This document shows, one piece after another, positions 18,367-28,153 of a stretch of DNA of 64,000 nt. Where the stretch lies: assembly GCF_000428485.1 (NCBI RefSeq), contig NZ_AUAA01000012.1, positions 33,504 through 97,503 on the forward strand, given 5' to 3'. This stretch comes from Epilithonimonas tenax DSM 16811. Its GTDB lineage: Bacteria > Bacteroidota > Bacteroidia > Flavobacteriales > Weeksellaceae. How positions within the stretch are numbered: position 1 is the stretch's first letter; every line of letters starts with the position of its first letter. The notes below the pieces were generated by a model. The model had not been told where the DNA came from. It made no database searches and saw only the letters and a program-made list of their open reading frames with translations. Both the position numbers and the translations under genes were made by a program.

Positions 18367-20883
18367 TTACTTATTCGTATAATATCCAAAATACAGACAG
18401 CTGCTTTGGAGATTCTTATAGGTGTCGGTTTGTCCGTAGTTGGCTTTCAGCTCAGCAAAAGAGCTTCGGAATTTTTCATTCTTGGTCTTGTTGGCAAAAA
18501 ACTCGTTTTGTTTGGATTTTGCTTCATAGTTAGGATCGTCATATTTTACGTTCAGCGGATTGTTGGCTTCCCACTGGTAATATTTACCTTGTTCGGCACT
18601 CGCCATCTGGAAGAGGATTCTGGCTTGGTTTTCTTTGTCTTTTGATAAGGACAGCGCTTTTTTGTAATACTTGATTGCCAAATCAAAGTTGTCTGGTTCT
18701 ACATAACTTCTGCTCGAGAAGTTTTTGTAATACAAATAAAATGGCGACTGCAGCTCGTTCCCAAACTGGAATTTCGGACCATTGCTGTTATCAACATCCA
18801 TTACAAAGATCTCACGGTAATAGCCTAAGAACGAAGTATTGTACAAGAGATTCCCAAGAAGCTGATTGGCCAGTCTGGCTTTGTCATCATTGCCTTTGCC
18901 GGTATTCTCCAGCTGTATCATTGCTTCTGCCAGTTCTACCTTATTCATTTTGTTTTTGATGAATGGGAAGTTAAAAAGTCCTTCTGCTTTCATAGATTCC
19001 TGAGGCTTGCTTTGGAAACTTTCCCAGACATTGTAACCGAAAACTAACGACGAAATATTATTAAAACCATTATAGACACCATTTTCAAAAGTCATAGGTT
19101 TTTCAACATAAGTCTTGCCATCATCTTTCCAGTCGCCCAACATTCTGGGGATGCCTTTGTAGTTTTTGGCTTTCTGATAGTACTCTTTCGCTTTTTTGAA
19201 ATCTGCCAATCGCATAGCCCGGTCACCATAGATGACGTTGAAGAAAGATTCTGGGTCGGTAATGTCTTCCATTTTCTTCACGAGGTAATTTTCAAAAGCT
19301 GTTTTGTTGGCTTTTTTATAGAATTCTTCTACTTTTCTTACGAGATCAGAATTCGGGTTGTACTGCAGGGCAGATAGGCTGTTGTTAACGAGGAATGATT
19401 TGGCATCCTGCTTTTCCAGGAAGTATCGGTTGGCCAGAATGTCCATCACAAAATCTTTCGTCGAAGGCTGATAAGTCCAGTTTCTATTATCTCCTTTTTG
19501 CTCAAAAACCGAGGCGTACTTTTTCATTAATACATTTTCAAACTCGGGAGTGATCGTAGGTTGGGAAACAATCTCATTCAGCATTTTAAATTTCTCGATT
19601 TCTGCGAGATATTCTCTATCCGTTGTTTTTATTTGAGATAAAATCTTTTGGCTTTCTTTATAATCCGTGTTTAGGAATTTGATGTAGGCTTCGCAAAGCT
19701 GCCAGAATTCGTCTGCACCTTTTTTGTTTTTGGCAAGAATGATAGTGGTTTCCAGGTCTTTCGCAAAATCTTTGGTTTGCTCTTGGTAATTGTCTGGTGC
19801 ATAGAGAGGCAGTCTCTTGTTTCGGAAATGGTCGCATTTTTCGTCATTGCAATAAGGGTTTACCACCAGATAGTTTCTTTCCAACTGATTGATGGCTCGC
19901 ACGGTGAGGACTTTCAGGATGTCTGATTCTGTGTTGTTCTCGATCATTTTATTCATTATCGGAACCGGATTGTTGAAGGAGTTGTAGGCTAAGAGAAAGT
20001 ACGCCATATTCTTATCTTCCGGTGTTTTGGCCTGTGTGAGGATTTTATTAAAGTCCTTATCTGTTGCCAGAAACATAGAGTTGTAGGCACTTTCTTTTTT
20101 GTTTTTGGTGTTTTTAAAAACCTGGAAAAAGTCCCAATTTGCTTTATCAAAAAGTTTTAGTCCGCGTTCTGCGCCAGCTTTTTGGTCTAGCGCATAATAG
20201 TACATATGGTTTTTCAGCTTTAGAGGTTCCACATAAGTTTGGAAAGCATCTATGGCCGGCTGGTATTTTCTGGAATAATGGTTGAAGCGAACCAGCTGAT
20301 AGGCGTATCTCAGTTTAATATCAGGGTTGGTAGCTGCTTTGTAAAGTGAAATTAGGGCTGCATTTGTTTTGGTGTAATTCAGCTGGGTCGCATTTTTGTC
20401 AGCCGTTTTTTCGTCTCTGTAATAGTAGGCGTCTGTATTTTCAATATAATTAATCCTCATATAAGGTTCCATATATTTGGCTTGGATTAGATAATCCACT
20501 GCTTCCTGGTATTTCGCATAAAATCCTTTCCCAAGTTTTTGAAAGAGCGGATGTGTGAGTTGTCCTTTCTTTAGGCTGTTCAGATGCTTGATGTCTACTT
20601 TTGTCACCAATGCATTGGTTTCTTCGTAAGTGAGTTTATTGTCGAAGTATTTCACCCAAGATTCGATGTTTTCATCGGGAATGTTTTTTTCTATCCTGCC
20701 ATCGTAATCATAACCGTAGAAATGACTGCTGTAGGTCAGTAGAAAAGGTTCATACGTTTTGTTGTGAATCATTTCTTGAGCAAACAAGTTGAAATAGTCA
20801 TAATCCGGATCATACCAGCTACAGGCTTTGGAGCTTTGCTGGAAACCTAAAAATAATGCGGCGGTCAAAAAAAGTTTTTTCAT
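18367..20883 (-). CDS. Large exported helical (TPR-like) protein
   Basis: An 838-residue protein with a signal peptide (MKKLFLTAALFLGFQQSSKA). Cys21 directly follows, so a weak lipobox cannot be excluded. The mature chain is almost all helix-forming, rich in Tyr, Lys and Asn. It has pairs of helices spaced like tetratricopeptide repeats (AIKYYKKALSLSKDKENQARILFQMA near residue 750, KAKEYYQKAKNYK near 570), which suggests a long solenoid scaffold. No enzyme motif is visible. It overlaps the upstream lipoprotein gene by 4 bp (ATGA), so the two are translationally coupled and probably act together at the cell envelope. Function is unknown. Confidence 0.8.
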   Translation of the reverse strand: MKKLFLTAALFLGFQQSSKACSWYDPDYDYFNLFAQEMIHNKTYEPFLLTYSSHFYGYDYDGRIEKNIPDENIESWVKYFDNKLTYEETNALVTKVDIKHLNSLKKGQLTHPLFQKLGKGFYAKYQEAVDYLIQAKYMEPYMRINYIENTDAYYYRDEKTADKNATQLNYTKTNAALISLYKAATNPDIKLRYAYQLVRFNHYSRKYQPAIDAFQTYVEPLKLKNHMYYYALDQKAGAERGLKLFDKANWDFFQVFKNTKNKKESAYNSMFLATDKDFNKILTQAKTPEDKNMAYFLLAYNSFNNPVPIMNKMIENNTESDILKVLTVRAINQLERNYLVVNPYCNDEKCDHFRNKRLPLYAPDNYQEQTKDFAKDLETTIILAKNKKGADEFWQLCEAYIKFLNTDYKESQKILSQIKTTDREYLAEIEKFKMLNEIVSQPTITPEFENVLMKKYASVFEQKGDNRNWTYQPSTKDFVMDILANRYFLEKQDAKSFLVNNSLSALQYNPNSDLVRKVEEFYKKANKTAFENYLVKKMEDITDPESFFNVIYGDRAMRLADFKKAKEYYQKAKNYKGIPRMLGDWKDDGKTYVEKPMTFENGVYNGFNNISSLVFGYNVWESFQSKPQESMKAEGLFNFPFIKNKMNKVELAEAMIQLENTGKGNDDKARLANQLLGNLLYNTSFLGYYREIFVMDVDNSNGPKFQFGNELQSPFYLYYKNFSSRSYVEPDNFDLAIKYYKKALSLSKDKENQARILFQMASAEQGKYYQWEANNPLNVKYDDPNYEAKSKQNEFFANKTKNEKFRSSFAELKANYGQTDTYKNLQSSCLYFGYYTNK

Positions 20884-21869
20884 TGTAAAAGTGTTTTGTA
20901 GTTTTTTGTAAATCTATCGTCCAAATGATAATATATAAGGATCGGCTTGTAATCTAATTTTTCGTTGATGAATTTAATACTTTCCACGAGATCTTCTTCA
21001 GGGATTTCCTCGATTTTTATTTTAAAACCTTTGTTAAGATACTGCGAGTGATAGAAATCGTCCTTCAGAACTTCAAACGTATTATAGTTGATTGTCTTAA
21101 AGTTTTTATTCTGCCTCAATTCTTCTGCCGTTAATGCATTGATCAGTTTTCTCTTCCCCACGTGATTGGTCACGATTCCCCAAGAATAGATTGGCAGCGC
21201 CACGTCTAGTTTTACAGGATAAGTATCTAATTGTTTCAAATAGGATTTCATAGTCTTCACATCCAGGATTGAATTCTTATTCTGATTTTCCAATGGGGAA
21301 AAAGTGGCATAACACATCAGGTACATCTTCTCAACGGGTGGAACTCCCGTCTGTGATCTATCTTTTACTTGATGAAGCCGTAACGTGCAGGTGATATTTT
21401 TCTTCGAAATCTTTTTGAGTAGGATCAGAAATCTGAAATAATCGTCTTTTGTAGAAGCTGTCCAGTCACTGTCAATTTGGATTTCATTTTCAAGATTGAG
21501 TTTGTGATTTGATTGGATTCTATTGATATGATTATTGATCTGAGTTGCCAAAAATTTGATCTCATTAGGTTTAATACCAATCCAGGTTTCATTGGTGATG
21601 AAAATGACTGGGACGATCTGTTTGTCAACAGAAAAATTGTTATCAATAGAAATTACACCGACTTCCAGAAATTGATTGTTCTGTTTTACAATATCAAAAA
21701 ATCGAGTGTAAAGATTGGGAACTTTGCTTTTAACTAGAGTCTGCTGTTCGTTTTTATTTAAATTTAATTTTGACCGCCAAAAGTAAAAACCAAAGTCATT
21801 GTCAATGTCGTTTTTAGAGCAGCTGTTGCATATTAAAATACAAACCAGGAGCTTCAAAAGTCGTTTCAT
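20880..21869 (-). CDS. Lipoprotein, possible TIM-barrel fold
   Basis: A 329-residue protein with a lipoprotein signal peptide (lipobox CNSC, Cys17). Several segments look like barrel strands of GH18 or DUF3142-type proteins: ENEIQIDSDWTAS, MYLMCYATFSP and KLDVALPIYSWGI occur in the order expected for strands 4, 6 and 7. A catalytic DxxDxDxE motif is absent, so it is more likely a binding protein or an unusual enzyme. It is the first gene of a two-gene unit with the 838-residue protein. The fold is inferred from pattern only. Confidence 0.7.
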   Translation of the reverse strand: MKRLLKLLVCILICNSCSKNDIDNDFGFYFWRSKLNLNKNEQQTLVKSKVPNLYTRFFDIVKQNNQFLEVGVISIDNNFSVDKQIVPVIFITNETWIGIKPNEIKFLATQINNHINRIQSNHKLNLENEIQIDSDWTASTKDDYFRFLILLKKISKKNITCTLRLHQVKDRSQTGVPPVEKMYLMCYATFSPLENQNKNSILDVKTMKSYLKQLDTYPVKLDVALPIYSWGIVTNHVGKRKLINALTAEELRQNKNFKTINYNTFEVLKDDFYHSQYLNKGFKIKIEEIPEEDLVESIKFINEKLDYKPILIYYHLDDRFTKNYKTLLQ

Positions 21870-21973
21870 AGAAATGTGTTATTAAGGATTTATAATATTA
21901 AGGATTTAAATAACAACGGAAAAATAATTTTCAGAAAATAAAATCCAATCTTCGATCAGCTGAAAATGTAAAT

Positions 21974-22325
21974 TTGAATAAAAAATTGAGTCATAAAAAG
22001 TGGTTTGGAAGATTCGGAAATACTGCTACTTTACCAAGTGAGCTTCCTCATCTCAGGAGTTTTATTAATTGTTATGCTGTGGGCGATCACTGTTTTGGTT
22101 TTTTCTACTATTCGGAAACCTTACGGGTTGTGATTAATGCCTGTTGTTATCATTACTATTTTGATTGTTTCTGCATCCAAAAGTCTCAGAACATAGATGG
22201 GAATGCGGTTGAGCTGAAGTTTAATGAGTTGATCAAAGTGAGGAAACAGACTTGCTAGCAGACAGTGGATATAGATGCTTTTATGGAGAAGGAGATGGGC
22301 CAACTTTATCAATATATTGTTTAGG
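21974..22325 (+). pseudogene. Decayed low-affinity iron permease-like gene
   Basis: Pieces of one protein are spread over different frames of the same strand. Frame one gives MNKKLSHKKWFGRFGNTAT, then, shifted by one base, VSFLISGVLLIVMLWAIT, then back to YYSETLRVVINA, a shifted VVIITILIV, and finally IQKSQNIDGNAVELKFNELI. A last shifted piece reads VDIDAFMEKEMGQLYQYIV and stops. The order and wording match the PF04120 family (low-affinity iron permease: WAITGP, SETWQLVIN, IQxSQNxD, ELKLNELI). At least four frameshifts make it inactive. It lies in the interruption between rpsJ and rplC. Confidence 0.75.
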
Positions 22326-22516
22326 GCGCAGAATTGTTCAAGAGGGTGAAGATAGGCACAAGTGTTATTTTCTGCAGTCTGCAGTACACAACGCCGAAAT
22401 AAGTATCAGGAAAAAAATGAACAATTATAAATCTGCAAATTATATTTTATTTTTAAAAGGAATAATTTCCCAAAATCACGTAACTCACAAATTATCAAAT
22501 AATTTCCGAATATTTA
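22326..22516. other. AT-rich spacer before the S10 operon promoter
   Basis: No gene or strong hairpin is visible between the decayed permease gene and the rplC promoter. A 6-bp palindrome CTGCAG is duplicated near 22374 and 22381. Confidence 0.4.
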
Positions 22517-22547
22517 TTTGTCAATATAAAAAATATTCTTACATTTG
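22517..22547 (+). promoter_or_regulatory. S10 operon promoter (rplC)
   Basis: TTTG at 22517-22520, a 19-base spacer and TACATTTG at 22540-22547 match the Bacteroidota consensus exactly. About 95 bases of leader precede rplC, long enough for autogenous control, although no L4-type leader was recognised. Confidence 0.85.
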
Positions 22548-22644
22548 CACACTCATTTTAGGGAAAGAGTATGCCTATTTCAGACATAGAATATGACGAA
22601 CAGCGCTAAAATGAAAGTTTTAATATAATAGATATATATAAATA

Positions 22645-23271
22645 ATGTCAGGTATTATTGGAAAAAAAATCGGGATGACATCTCTGTTTGACGAGAACGG
22701 CAAAAACATGCCTTGTACCGTTATTCAAGCAGGTCCATGCTCGGTTTTACAGGTCAGAACCATTGAAAAGGACGGTTATAAAGCTGTTCAGTTAGGTTTC
22801 GATGACAAGAGTGAGAAGAACGTTGGTAAAGCGTTAGCTGGCCACTTTAAGAAGGCTGGTTCAACTCCTAAAGCTAAGTTGGTAGAATTCTATAGAGAAT
22901 TCGTAGACCAAGTAACAGTAGGAGTAGATGTAACTGTGAAATTATTCGGCGAAGGAGAATTCGTAGATGTAACAGGTACTTCTAAAGGTAAAGGTTTCCA
23001 AGGTGTTGTTAAAAGACACGGATTTGGAGGTGTAATGCAGGCTACTCACGGACAGCACAACAGACTTAGAGCTCCAGGTTCTATCGGTGCGGGTTCGGAT
23101 CCATCTAGAGTATTCAAGGGGATGAGAATGGCAGGTAGAATGGGAGGTAAGCAGGTGACTGTTCAAAACCTTCAGGTGTTAAAAGTAGATGAGGAACAAA
23201 ATCTTTTAGTAGTAAAAGGTGCTATTCCGGGAGCGAAAAATTCTTATGTAATTATCAGAAAATGGAACTAG
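22645..23271 (+). CDS. rplC: 50S ribosomal protein L3
   Basis: A 208-residue early-assembly protein whose loop reaches toward the peptidyl transferase centre. It has [26 protein letters not shown] in pieces at the N-terminus, and [23 protein letters not shown] with the conserved loop near residue 150. It is the first gene after the interruption, led by its own promoter, and overlaps rplD by 10 bp, so translation of the two is probably coupled. Confidence 0.98.
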   Translation: MSGIIGKKIGMTSLFDENGKNMPCTVIQAGPCSVLQVRTIEKDGYKAVQLGFDDKSEKNVGKALAGHFKKAGSTPKAKLVEFYREFVDQVTVGVDVTVKLFGEGEFVDVTGTSKGKGFQGVVKRHGFGGVMQATHGQHNRLRAPGSIGAGSDPSRVFKGMRMAGRMGGKQVTVQNLQVLKVDEEQNLLVVKGAIPGAKNSYVIIRKWN

Positions 23272-23891
23272 TAGTATTAAATACATCAGGAAAAGAAACC
23301 GGAAGAAAAGTAACTCTTGACGAAACAGTTTTCGGAATTGAGCCAAATCAGCACGCGGTTTACTTAGAAGTGAAACAATATCTTGCTGCTCAGCGTCAAG
23401 GTACTCATAAATCAAAAGAAAGAAGCGAAATCACAGGTTCTACCAGAAAGCTTAAGAAGCAAAAAGGTTCTGGATCTGCTAGATATGGTGATATCAAGTC
23501 GCCAACTTTCAAAGGTGGAGCTAGAGTTTTTGGTCCAAAACCAAGAGACTACCGTTTCAAATTGAACAAATCTTTGAAAAGATTAGCTAAAAAATCTGTA
23601 CTTTCTCAAAAATTGAAAGATAACAGCGTTAGAGTATTGGAGAATTTCAGTTTTGATGCACCTAGGACAAAAGAATTCATCACATTGTTGGATGCTTTGA
23701 CTCTTACAGGTAAAAAATCATTATTCGTACTTCCTGAGTCTAACAAGAATGTATATTTATCTTCAAGAAACTTACCTAAAACGAAAGTGTTGAATTATAA
23801 CGAGATTTCTTCTTATGATTTGATCAACGCAGGTGAGATTATCTTCTTGGAAGATGCAGTAGAAAAATTTCAGGAAAACTTAAAGAAATAA
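23262..23891 (+). CDS. rplD: 50S ribosomal protein L4
   Basis: A 209-residue protein lining the peptide exit tunnel. The tunnel loop region is seen as [20 protein letters not shown], with [19 protein letters not shown] after it; this loop carries macrolide-resistance positions in other bacteria. In E. coli L4 represses the S10 operon. Its start lies inside the end of rplC. Confidence 0.98.
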   Translation: MELVVLNTSGKETGRKVTLDETVFGIEPNQHAVYLEVKQYLAAQRQGTHKSKERSEITGSTRKLKKQKGSGSARYGDIKSPTFKGGARVFGPKPRDYRFKLNKSLKRLAKKSVLSQKLKDNSVRVLENFSFDAPRTKEFITLLDALTLTGKKSLFVLPESNKNVYLSSRNLPKTKVLNYNEISSYDLINAGEIIFLEDAVEKFQENLKK

Positions 23892-23894
23892 ATC

Positions 23895-24185
23895 ATGTCA
23901 CTTATTATTAAACCAATCATTTCAGAAAAAGCAAACTATCTTACAGAGTTGAGAGGTGCTTATTCTTTCTTAGTTGCTCCAAAAGCAAATAAGATCCAGA
24001 TCAAAGGTGCAATAGAAGCACACTATGGTGTAAAAGTAGCAGACGTTAGAACGATGATTTATGCGCCTAAAGTTTCTACTAAAAACACTAAACAAGGACT
24101 TCAAGTTGGGAAAACCAATAAATTGAAAAAAGCTGTTGTAACATTAGCGGCTGGAGAAGTTATTGATATTTTCGCAACTAATTAA
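23895..24185 (+). CDS. rplW: 50S ribosomal protein L23
   Basis: A 96-residue exit-site protein, the docking point for trigger factor and SRP. It shows IIKPIISEKANYLTE at the start and YSFLVAPKANKIQIKGAIEAHYGVKV. It lies 3 bp after rplD. Confidence 0.97.
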   Translation: MSLIIKPIISEKANYLTELRGAYSFLVAPKANKIQIKGAIEAHYGVKVADVRTMIYAPKVSTKNTKQGLQVGKTNKLKKAVVTLAAGEVIDIFATN

Positions 24186-24205
24186 TTAATTTATAAATAA
24201 GAGTA

Positions 24206-25027
24206 ATGTCTGTTAGAAAATTAAAACCTATCACCCCGGGACAGAGATTCAGAGTTGTAAACAACTTTGAGGAAATTACTACCAACAAACCAGAGAAATC
24301 TCTAACTGTTGGTATTAGTAAGTCAGGTGGACGTAACCAAACTGGTAAAATGACCATGCGTTACACCGGCGGTGGACACAAAAAGAAATACAGAATTATC
24401 GACTTCAAAAGAAACAAACATGATGTTGAAGCAACGGTAAAAACTGTAGAATATGATCCAAATAGAACTGCTTTCATCGCTTTGGTGGAGTATGCAGACG
24501 GAGAGAAAAGATATATCATCGCTCCAAACGGAATCAAAGTAGATCAAAAAATCATCTCAGGAGAAAACGTAGAACCTAACGTAGGTAATGCGATGAAACT
24601 GAAAAGTATTCCTCTGGGAACTGTGATTTCTTGTATCGAACTGAAACCAGGACAAGGTGCTACTCTTGCTAGAAGTGCTGGATCATCCGCTCAATTAACT
24701 TCAAGAGACGGTAAATACGCCATCGTTAAATTGCCTTCAGGAGAATCAAGAATGATCCTTACTGAGTGTTATGCAATGGTTGGATCTGTTTCTAACTCAG
24801 ACCATCAGTTGACTGTATCAGGTAAGGCTGGTAGAAGCAGATGGTTAGGAAGAAGACCTAGAACAAGACCAGTAGTAATGAACCCTGTAGATCACCCAAT
24901 GGGAGGTGGTGAAGGACGTTCTTCTGGAGGTCACCCAAGATCTAGAAACGGTATGCCAGCTAAAGGTTACAAAACTAGAAAGAAAAACAAAGCGTCTAAC
25001 CGTCATATCATATCTAAACGTAAATAA
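24206..25027 (+). CDS. rplB: 50S ribosomal protein L2
   Basis: A 273-residue core 50S protein needed for subunit joining and peptidyl transferase activity. The N-terminal SH3-like region has [21 protein letters not shown], and the functional C-terminal loop is [17 protein letters not shown], with a Met where enterobacteria have His after DHP. Length and the basic tail ending KRK are normal for the family. Confidence 0.98.
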   Translation: MSVRKLKPITPGQRFRVVNNFEEITTNKPEKSLTVGISKSGGRNQTGKMTMRYTGGGHKKKYRIIDFKRNKHDVEATVKTVEYDPNRTAFIALVEYADGEKRYIIAPNGIKVDQKIISGENVEPNVGNAMKLKSIPLGTVISCIELKPGQGATLARSAGSSAQLTSRDGKYAIVKLPSGESRMILTECYAMVGSVSNSDHQLTVSGKAGRSRWLGRRPRTRPVVMNPVDHPMGGGEGRSSGGHPRSRNGMPAKGYKTRKKNKASNRHIISKRK

Positions 25028-25029
25028 TT

Positions 25030-25308
25030 ATGGCAAGATCACTTAAAAAAGGACCATTTATTCATCATACTTTAGATAAAAAGGTTCAGGCAAATATAGA
25101 GTCTAATAAAAAGACTGTAATCAAAACTTGGTCTAGAGCGTCTATGATCTCTCCAGACTTCGTAGGTCAGACTATCGCAGTACACAACGGGAAATCCTTT
25201 ATCCCAGTTTATGTTACAGAAAACATGGTAGGACACAAGCTAGGCGAATTTTCTCCGACAAGATCTTTCAGAGGTCACGGTGGTAACAAAAATAAAGGAG
25301 GTAGATAA
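25030..25308 (+). CDS. rpsS: 30S ribosomal protein S19
   Basis: A 92-residue head protein that contacts S13 and the A-site tRNA region. It begins [17 protein letters not shown] and contains [15 protein letters not shown] and [17 protein letters not shown]. It lies 2 bp after rplB. Confidence 0.98.
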   Translation: MARSLKKGPFIHHTLDKKVQANIESNKKTVIKTWSRASMISPDFVGQTIAVHNGKSFIPVYVTENMVGHKLGEFSPTRSFRGHGGNKNKGGR

Positions 25309-25310
25309 TC

Positions 25311-25706
25311 ATGGGATCAAGAAAAAGAGAAAGTGCATTAGCACGTAAAATAGCAAACCAAGATGTGGCAAAAGCGTTACACAACGACTGCCCGTCTTCT
25401 CCAAGAAAAATGAGATTAGTTGCTGATATCATTAGAGGAGTAGAGGTAGAAAAAGCTTTGTCTATTCTAAAATATTCTAAGAAAGGTGCTTCTGAGAAAT
25501 TGGAAAAAGTATTACTTTCTGCAATTGCAAACTGGCAGTTAAAAAACGAAGGCGCAGACATAGAGGAAGCTAACCTTATCGTAAAAGAAATATTTGTGGA
25601 TAGCGCAAGACAATTGAAGAGACTAAGACCAGCACCACAAGGTAGAGGTTACAGAATCAGAAAGAGATCTAACCACATTACATTAATCTTAGGTACTAAA
25701 AATTAA
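25311..25706 (+). CDS. rplV: 50S ribosomal protein L22
   Basis: A 131-residue exit-tunnel protein. [21 protein letters not shown] and the C-terminal hairpin [20 protein letters not shown], which reaches into the tunnel, are both present. It lies 2 bp after rpsS. Confidence 0.98.
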   Translation: MGSRKRESALARKIANQDVAKALHNDCPSSPRKMRLVADIIRGVEVEKALSILKYSKKGASEKLEKVLLSAIANWQLKNEGADIEEANLIVKEIFVDSARQLKRLRPAPQGRGYRIRKRSNHITLILGTKN

Positions 25707-25714
25707 TTCAAGGT

Positions 25715-26467
25715 ATGGGACAGAAGACAAATCCAATCGGTAACAGATTAGGTATCATCAGAGGATGGGATTCTAACTGGTTTGGTGGTAAAAACTACGG
25801 TGACAGAATCGCTGAAGATTACAAAATCAGAAGATACCTTGAAGCAAGATTAGCTAAAGGTGGTATTTCAAAAATATATATTGAGAGAACACTTAAATTA
25901 GTAACTGTAACTATCACAACTGCTAGACCGGGATTGATCATCGGAAAAGGAGGACAAGAAGTTGACAAACTAAAAGAAGAGTTGAAAAAATTGACTGGAA
26001 AAGATATCCAAATCAATATCTTCGAGATCAAAAGACCTGAGCTAGATGCAGTACTTGTTGCTGACAGCATAGCTAAGCAAATTGAAAACCGTATCTCTTA
26101 CAGAAGAGCTGTGAAAATGGCAATCGCTTCTACAATGAGAATGGGTGCTGAAGGTATCAAAGTTCAAATATCTGGAAGACTAAACGGCGCTGAAATGGCA
26201 CGTTCTGAAAACTTCAAAGACGGAAGAATTCCTTTGTCTACTTTTCGTGCAGATATCGATTATCACATCGGTGAAGCATTGACTCAGTATGGTAAACTAG
26301 GCGTAAAAGTTTGGATTATGAAAGGAGAAGTGTACGGTAAAAGAGACCTGACTCCACTTGTAGGACAACAGAAAAAAGCTCCATCTGGAGGACGTAATGA
26401 CAGAAATGACAGAGGCGGAGACAGAGACAACAGAGGAGGCGACAGAAAACCAAGAAGAAATAATTAA
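25715..26467 (+). CDS. rpsC: 30S ribosomal protein S3 with disordered RGG-like tail
   Basis: A 250-residue mRNA-entry-site protein. The KH domain [18 protein letters not shown] and the S3 C-terminal domain ([31 protein letters not shown]) are present. After about residue 222 the chain ends in a low-complexity tail made of repeated RGGDRDN and NDRGGDR units, longer than in enterobacteria; such tails are frequent in Bacteroidota. A 76-bp gap with an AT-rich repeated word (AAATCTAAAATT-like) separates it from rplP. Confidence 0.98.
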   Translation: MGQKTNPIGNRLGIIRGWDSNWFGGKNYGDRIAEDYKIRRYLEARLAKGGISKIYIERTLKLVTVTITTARPGLIIGKGGQEVDKLKEELKKLTGKDIQINIFEIKRPELDAVLVADSIAKQIENRISYRRAVKMAIASTMRMGAEGIKVQISGRLNGAEMARSENFKDGRIPLSTFRADIDYHIGEALTQYGKLGVKVWIMKGEVYGKRDLTPLVGQQKKAPSGGRNDRNDRGGDRDNRGGDRKPRRNN

Positions 26468-26543
26468 TAAAATTTTAGAGGCCAGTTTTTAAATGACCGT
26501 TACTTTTTTAAAATCTAAATTCTAAAATCTAAAATTTAAAATT

Positions 26544-26969
26544 ATGTTACAACCAAAAAGAACCAAATTCCGTAGAGTTCACAAGATGAAGATGAAGGGG
26601 ATTGCCCAAAGAGGGAATCAACTCGCTTACGGAACTTTCGGGATCAAAGCTACTGAAGGAGCTTGGATTACTGCAAGACAAATTGAAGCAGCTCGTATCG
26701 CTGCGACAAGATATATGAAAAGAGAGGGTCAGTTATGGATCAAAATATTCCCAGACAAGCCTATTACTAAAAAACCAGCCGAAGTAAGGATGGGTAAAGG
26801 TAAAGGTGCTGTAGAATATTGGGTAGCCGTAGTGAAACCTGGTAAAATTATGTTCGAAGTTGGAGGTGTACCTTACGAAGTAGCAAAAGAAGCGCTTAGA
26901 CTTGCTGCTCAAAAGCTACCAATCGTTACCAAGTTCGTAGTTGCTAATGATTTTGTTAAACCTCTATAA
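26544..26969 (+). CDS. rplP: 50S ribosomal protein L16
   Basis: A 141-residue protein that organises the A-site side of the 50S. It contains [40 protein letters not shown] and [18 protein letters not shown]. The conserved Arg-containing loop that is hydroxylated in some bacteria lies in the last of these segments. Confidence 0.98.
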   Translation: MLQPKRTKFRRVHKMKMKGIAQRGNQLAYGTFGIKATEGAWITARQIEAARIAATRYMKREGQLWIKIFPDKPITKKPAEVRMGKGKGAVEYWVAVVKPGKIMFEVGGVPYEVAKEALRLAAQKLPIVTKFVVANDFVKPL

Positions 26970-26980
26970 TCTCTATTAAA

Positions 26981-27166
26981 ATGAAAAACGCTGACATCAA
27001 AAATTTAAGCAAAGAGGATTTACAAAACCAATTGGCTGAAGCTAAAGCTAACTACGCAAAAACGAAGATAGCTCATAAAATCAGTCCACTTGAAAATCCA
27101 ATCTTAATCAGAGATTTGAGAAAATCAATCGCAAGACTTAACACAGAGTTAACTAACAAACAATAA
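26981..27166 (+). CDS. rpmC: 50S ribosomal protein L29
   Basis: A 61-residue two-helix protein next to L23 at the exit site. It begins KNADIKNLSKEDLQNQL and ends with the typical NPILIRDLRKSIARLNTEL helix. Standard position between rplP and rpsQ. Confidence 0.96.
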   Translation: MKNADIKNLSKEDLQNQLAEAKANYAKTKIAHKISPLENPILIRDLRKSIARLNTELTNKQ

Positions 27167-27178
27167 TTCCTTTTTACA

Positions 27179-27433
27179 ATGGACAGAAATTTAAGAAAAG
27201 AAAGAATCGGAATAGTTTCCAGCAATAAAATGGAGAAGACTATTGTTGTTAGTGAAACTACGAGAGTAAAGCATCCAATGTACGGTAAATTCGTTTTGAA
27301 AACGAAAAAATACACTGCACACGATGAGAACAACGAGTGCACAGAGGGCGATACAGTTTTAATTACTGAAACTAGACCTTTGAGTAAAAGCAAAAGATGG
27401 AGATTAGTAAGAATCATAGAAAAAGCTAAATAA
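27179..27433 (+). CDS. rpsQ: 30S ribosomal protein S17
   Basis: An 84-residue OB-fold protein that binds the 5' domain of 16S rRNA. It shows [28 protein letters not shown] and the [20 protein letters not shown] end. Its stop codon overlaps the rplN start by one base. Confidence 0.98.
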   Translation: MDRNLRKERIGIVSSNKMEKTIVVSETTRVKHPMYGKFVLKTKKYTAHDENNECTEGDTVLITETRPLSKSKRWRLVRIIEKAK

Positions 27434-27801
27434 TGTTACAAACCGAATCAAGATTAAAAGTTGCTGATAACACAGGTGCTAAAGAAGTACTAGTGATCAG
27501 AGTTCTAGGTGGTACTAGAAGAAGATATGCTTCTGTTGGTGATAAAATTGTAGTGACTATCAAAGATTCTACACCATCAGGAAACGCAAAAAAAGGTCAA
27601 GTATCTAAAGCGGTAGTAGTAAGAACTAAAAAAGCAGTTAGAAGAAAAGATGGTTCATACATCAAATTTGAAGACAATGCTTGTGTTTTGCTAAACGCTG
27701 GAGGAGAGATGAGAGGAACACGTGTTTTCGGACCGGTTGCCCGTGAGTTGAGAGACAAAGAATATATGAAGGTTATTTCATTAGCTCCTGAAGTACTTTA
27801 A
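27433..27801 (+). CDS. rplN: 50S ribosomal protein L14
   Basis: A 122-residue protein at the subunit interface and the docking site of the silencing factor RsfS. It contains [35 protein letters not shown] and [13 protein letters not shown]. The start overlaps the rpsQ stop by one base, indicating coupled translation. Confidence 0.98.
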   Translation: MLQTESRLKVADNTGAKEVLVIRVLGGTRRRYASVGDKIVVTIKDSTPSGNAKKGQVSKAVVVRTKKAVRRKDGSYIKFEDNACVLLNAGGEMRGTRVFGPVARELRDKEYMKVISLAPEVL

Positions 27802-27820
27802 TTTTAAAATTTTAGAAAAA

Positions 27821-28141
27821 ATGACAAAAGTTAAAATAAAAAGAGGAGACAACGTACTGGTAACTACTGGAAAAAATAAAGGTAGCAAAGGTGAAGTTCT
27901 TGAAGTAATCAGAAAAGAAGGTAAAGATCCAAGAGTAATCGTTGCAGGTATCAACATCGTGAAAAAACACGTAAAGCCGTCTGCTTCTAACCCTCAAGGT
28001 GGAATTGTTGAAAAAGAAGCTTCTTTACACATTTCAAATGTAGCACTTGTTGATAAAGACGGGAAAGCTACTAGGACTGGAACCAAAGTAGAAGGAGACA
28101 AAAAAGTAAGAGTAGCGAAAACTACTGGAGAAACTTTATAA
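27821..28141 (+). CDS. rplX: 50S ribosomal protein L24
   Basis: A 106-residue assembly-initiating protein. The KOW motif region RGDNVLVTTGKNKGSKGEVLE is intact, followed by GINIVKKHVKPSASNPQGGIVEKEA. Normal length and position. Confidence 0.98.
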   Translation: MTKVKIKRGDNVLVTTGKNKGSKGEVLEVIRKEGKDPRVIVAGINIVKKHVKPSASNPQGGIVEKEASLHISNVALVDKDGKATRTGTKVEGDKKVRVAKTTGETL

Positions 28142-28153
28142 TTAAAATTTACG

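Noticed and set aside
18049..18389. Two small minus-strand frames
   Set aside because: They overlap each other and the terminator; no family features.
22252..22596. 114-codon plus-strand frame before rplC
   Set aside because: It runs through the consensus rplC promoter and has no conserved features.
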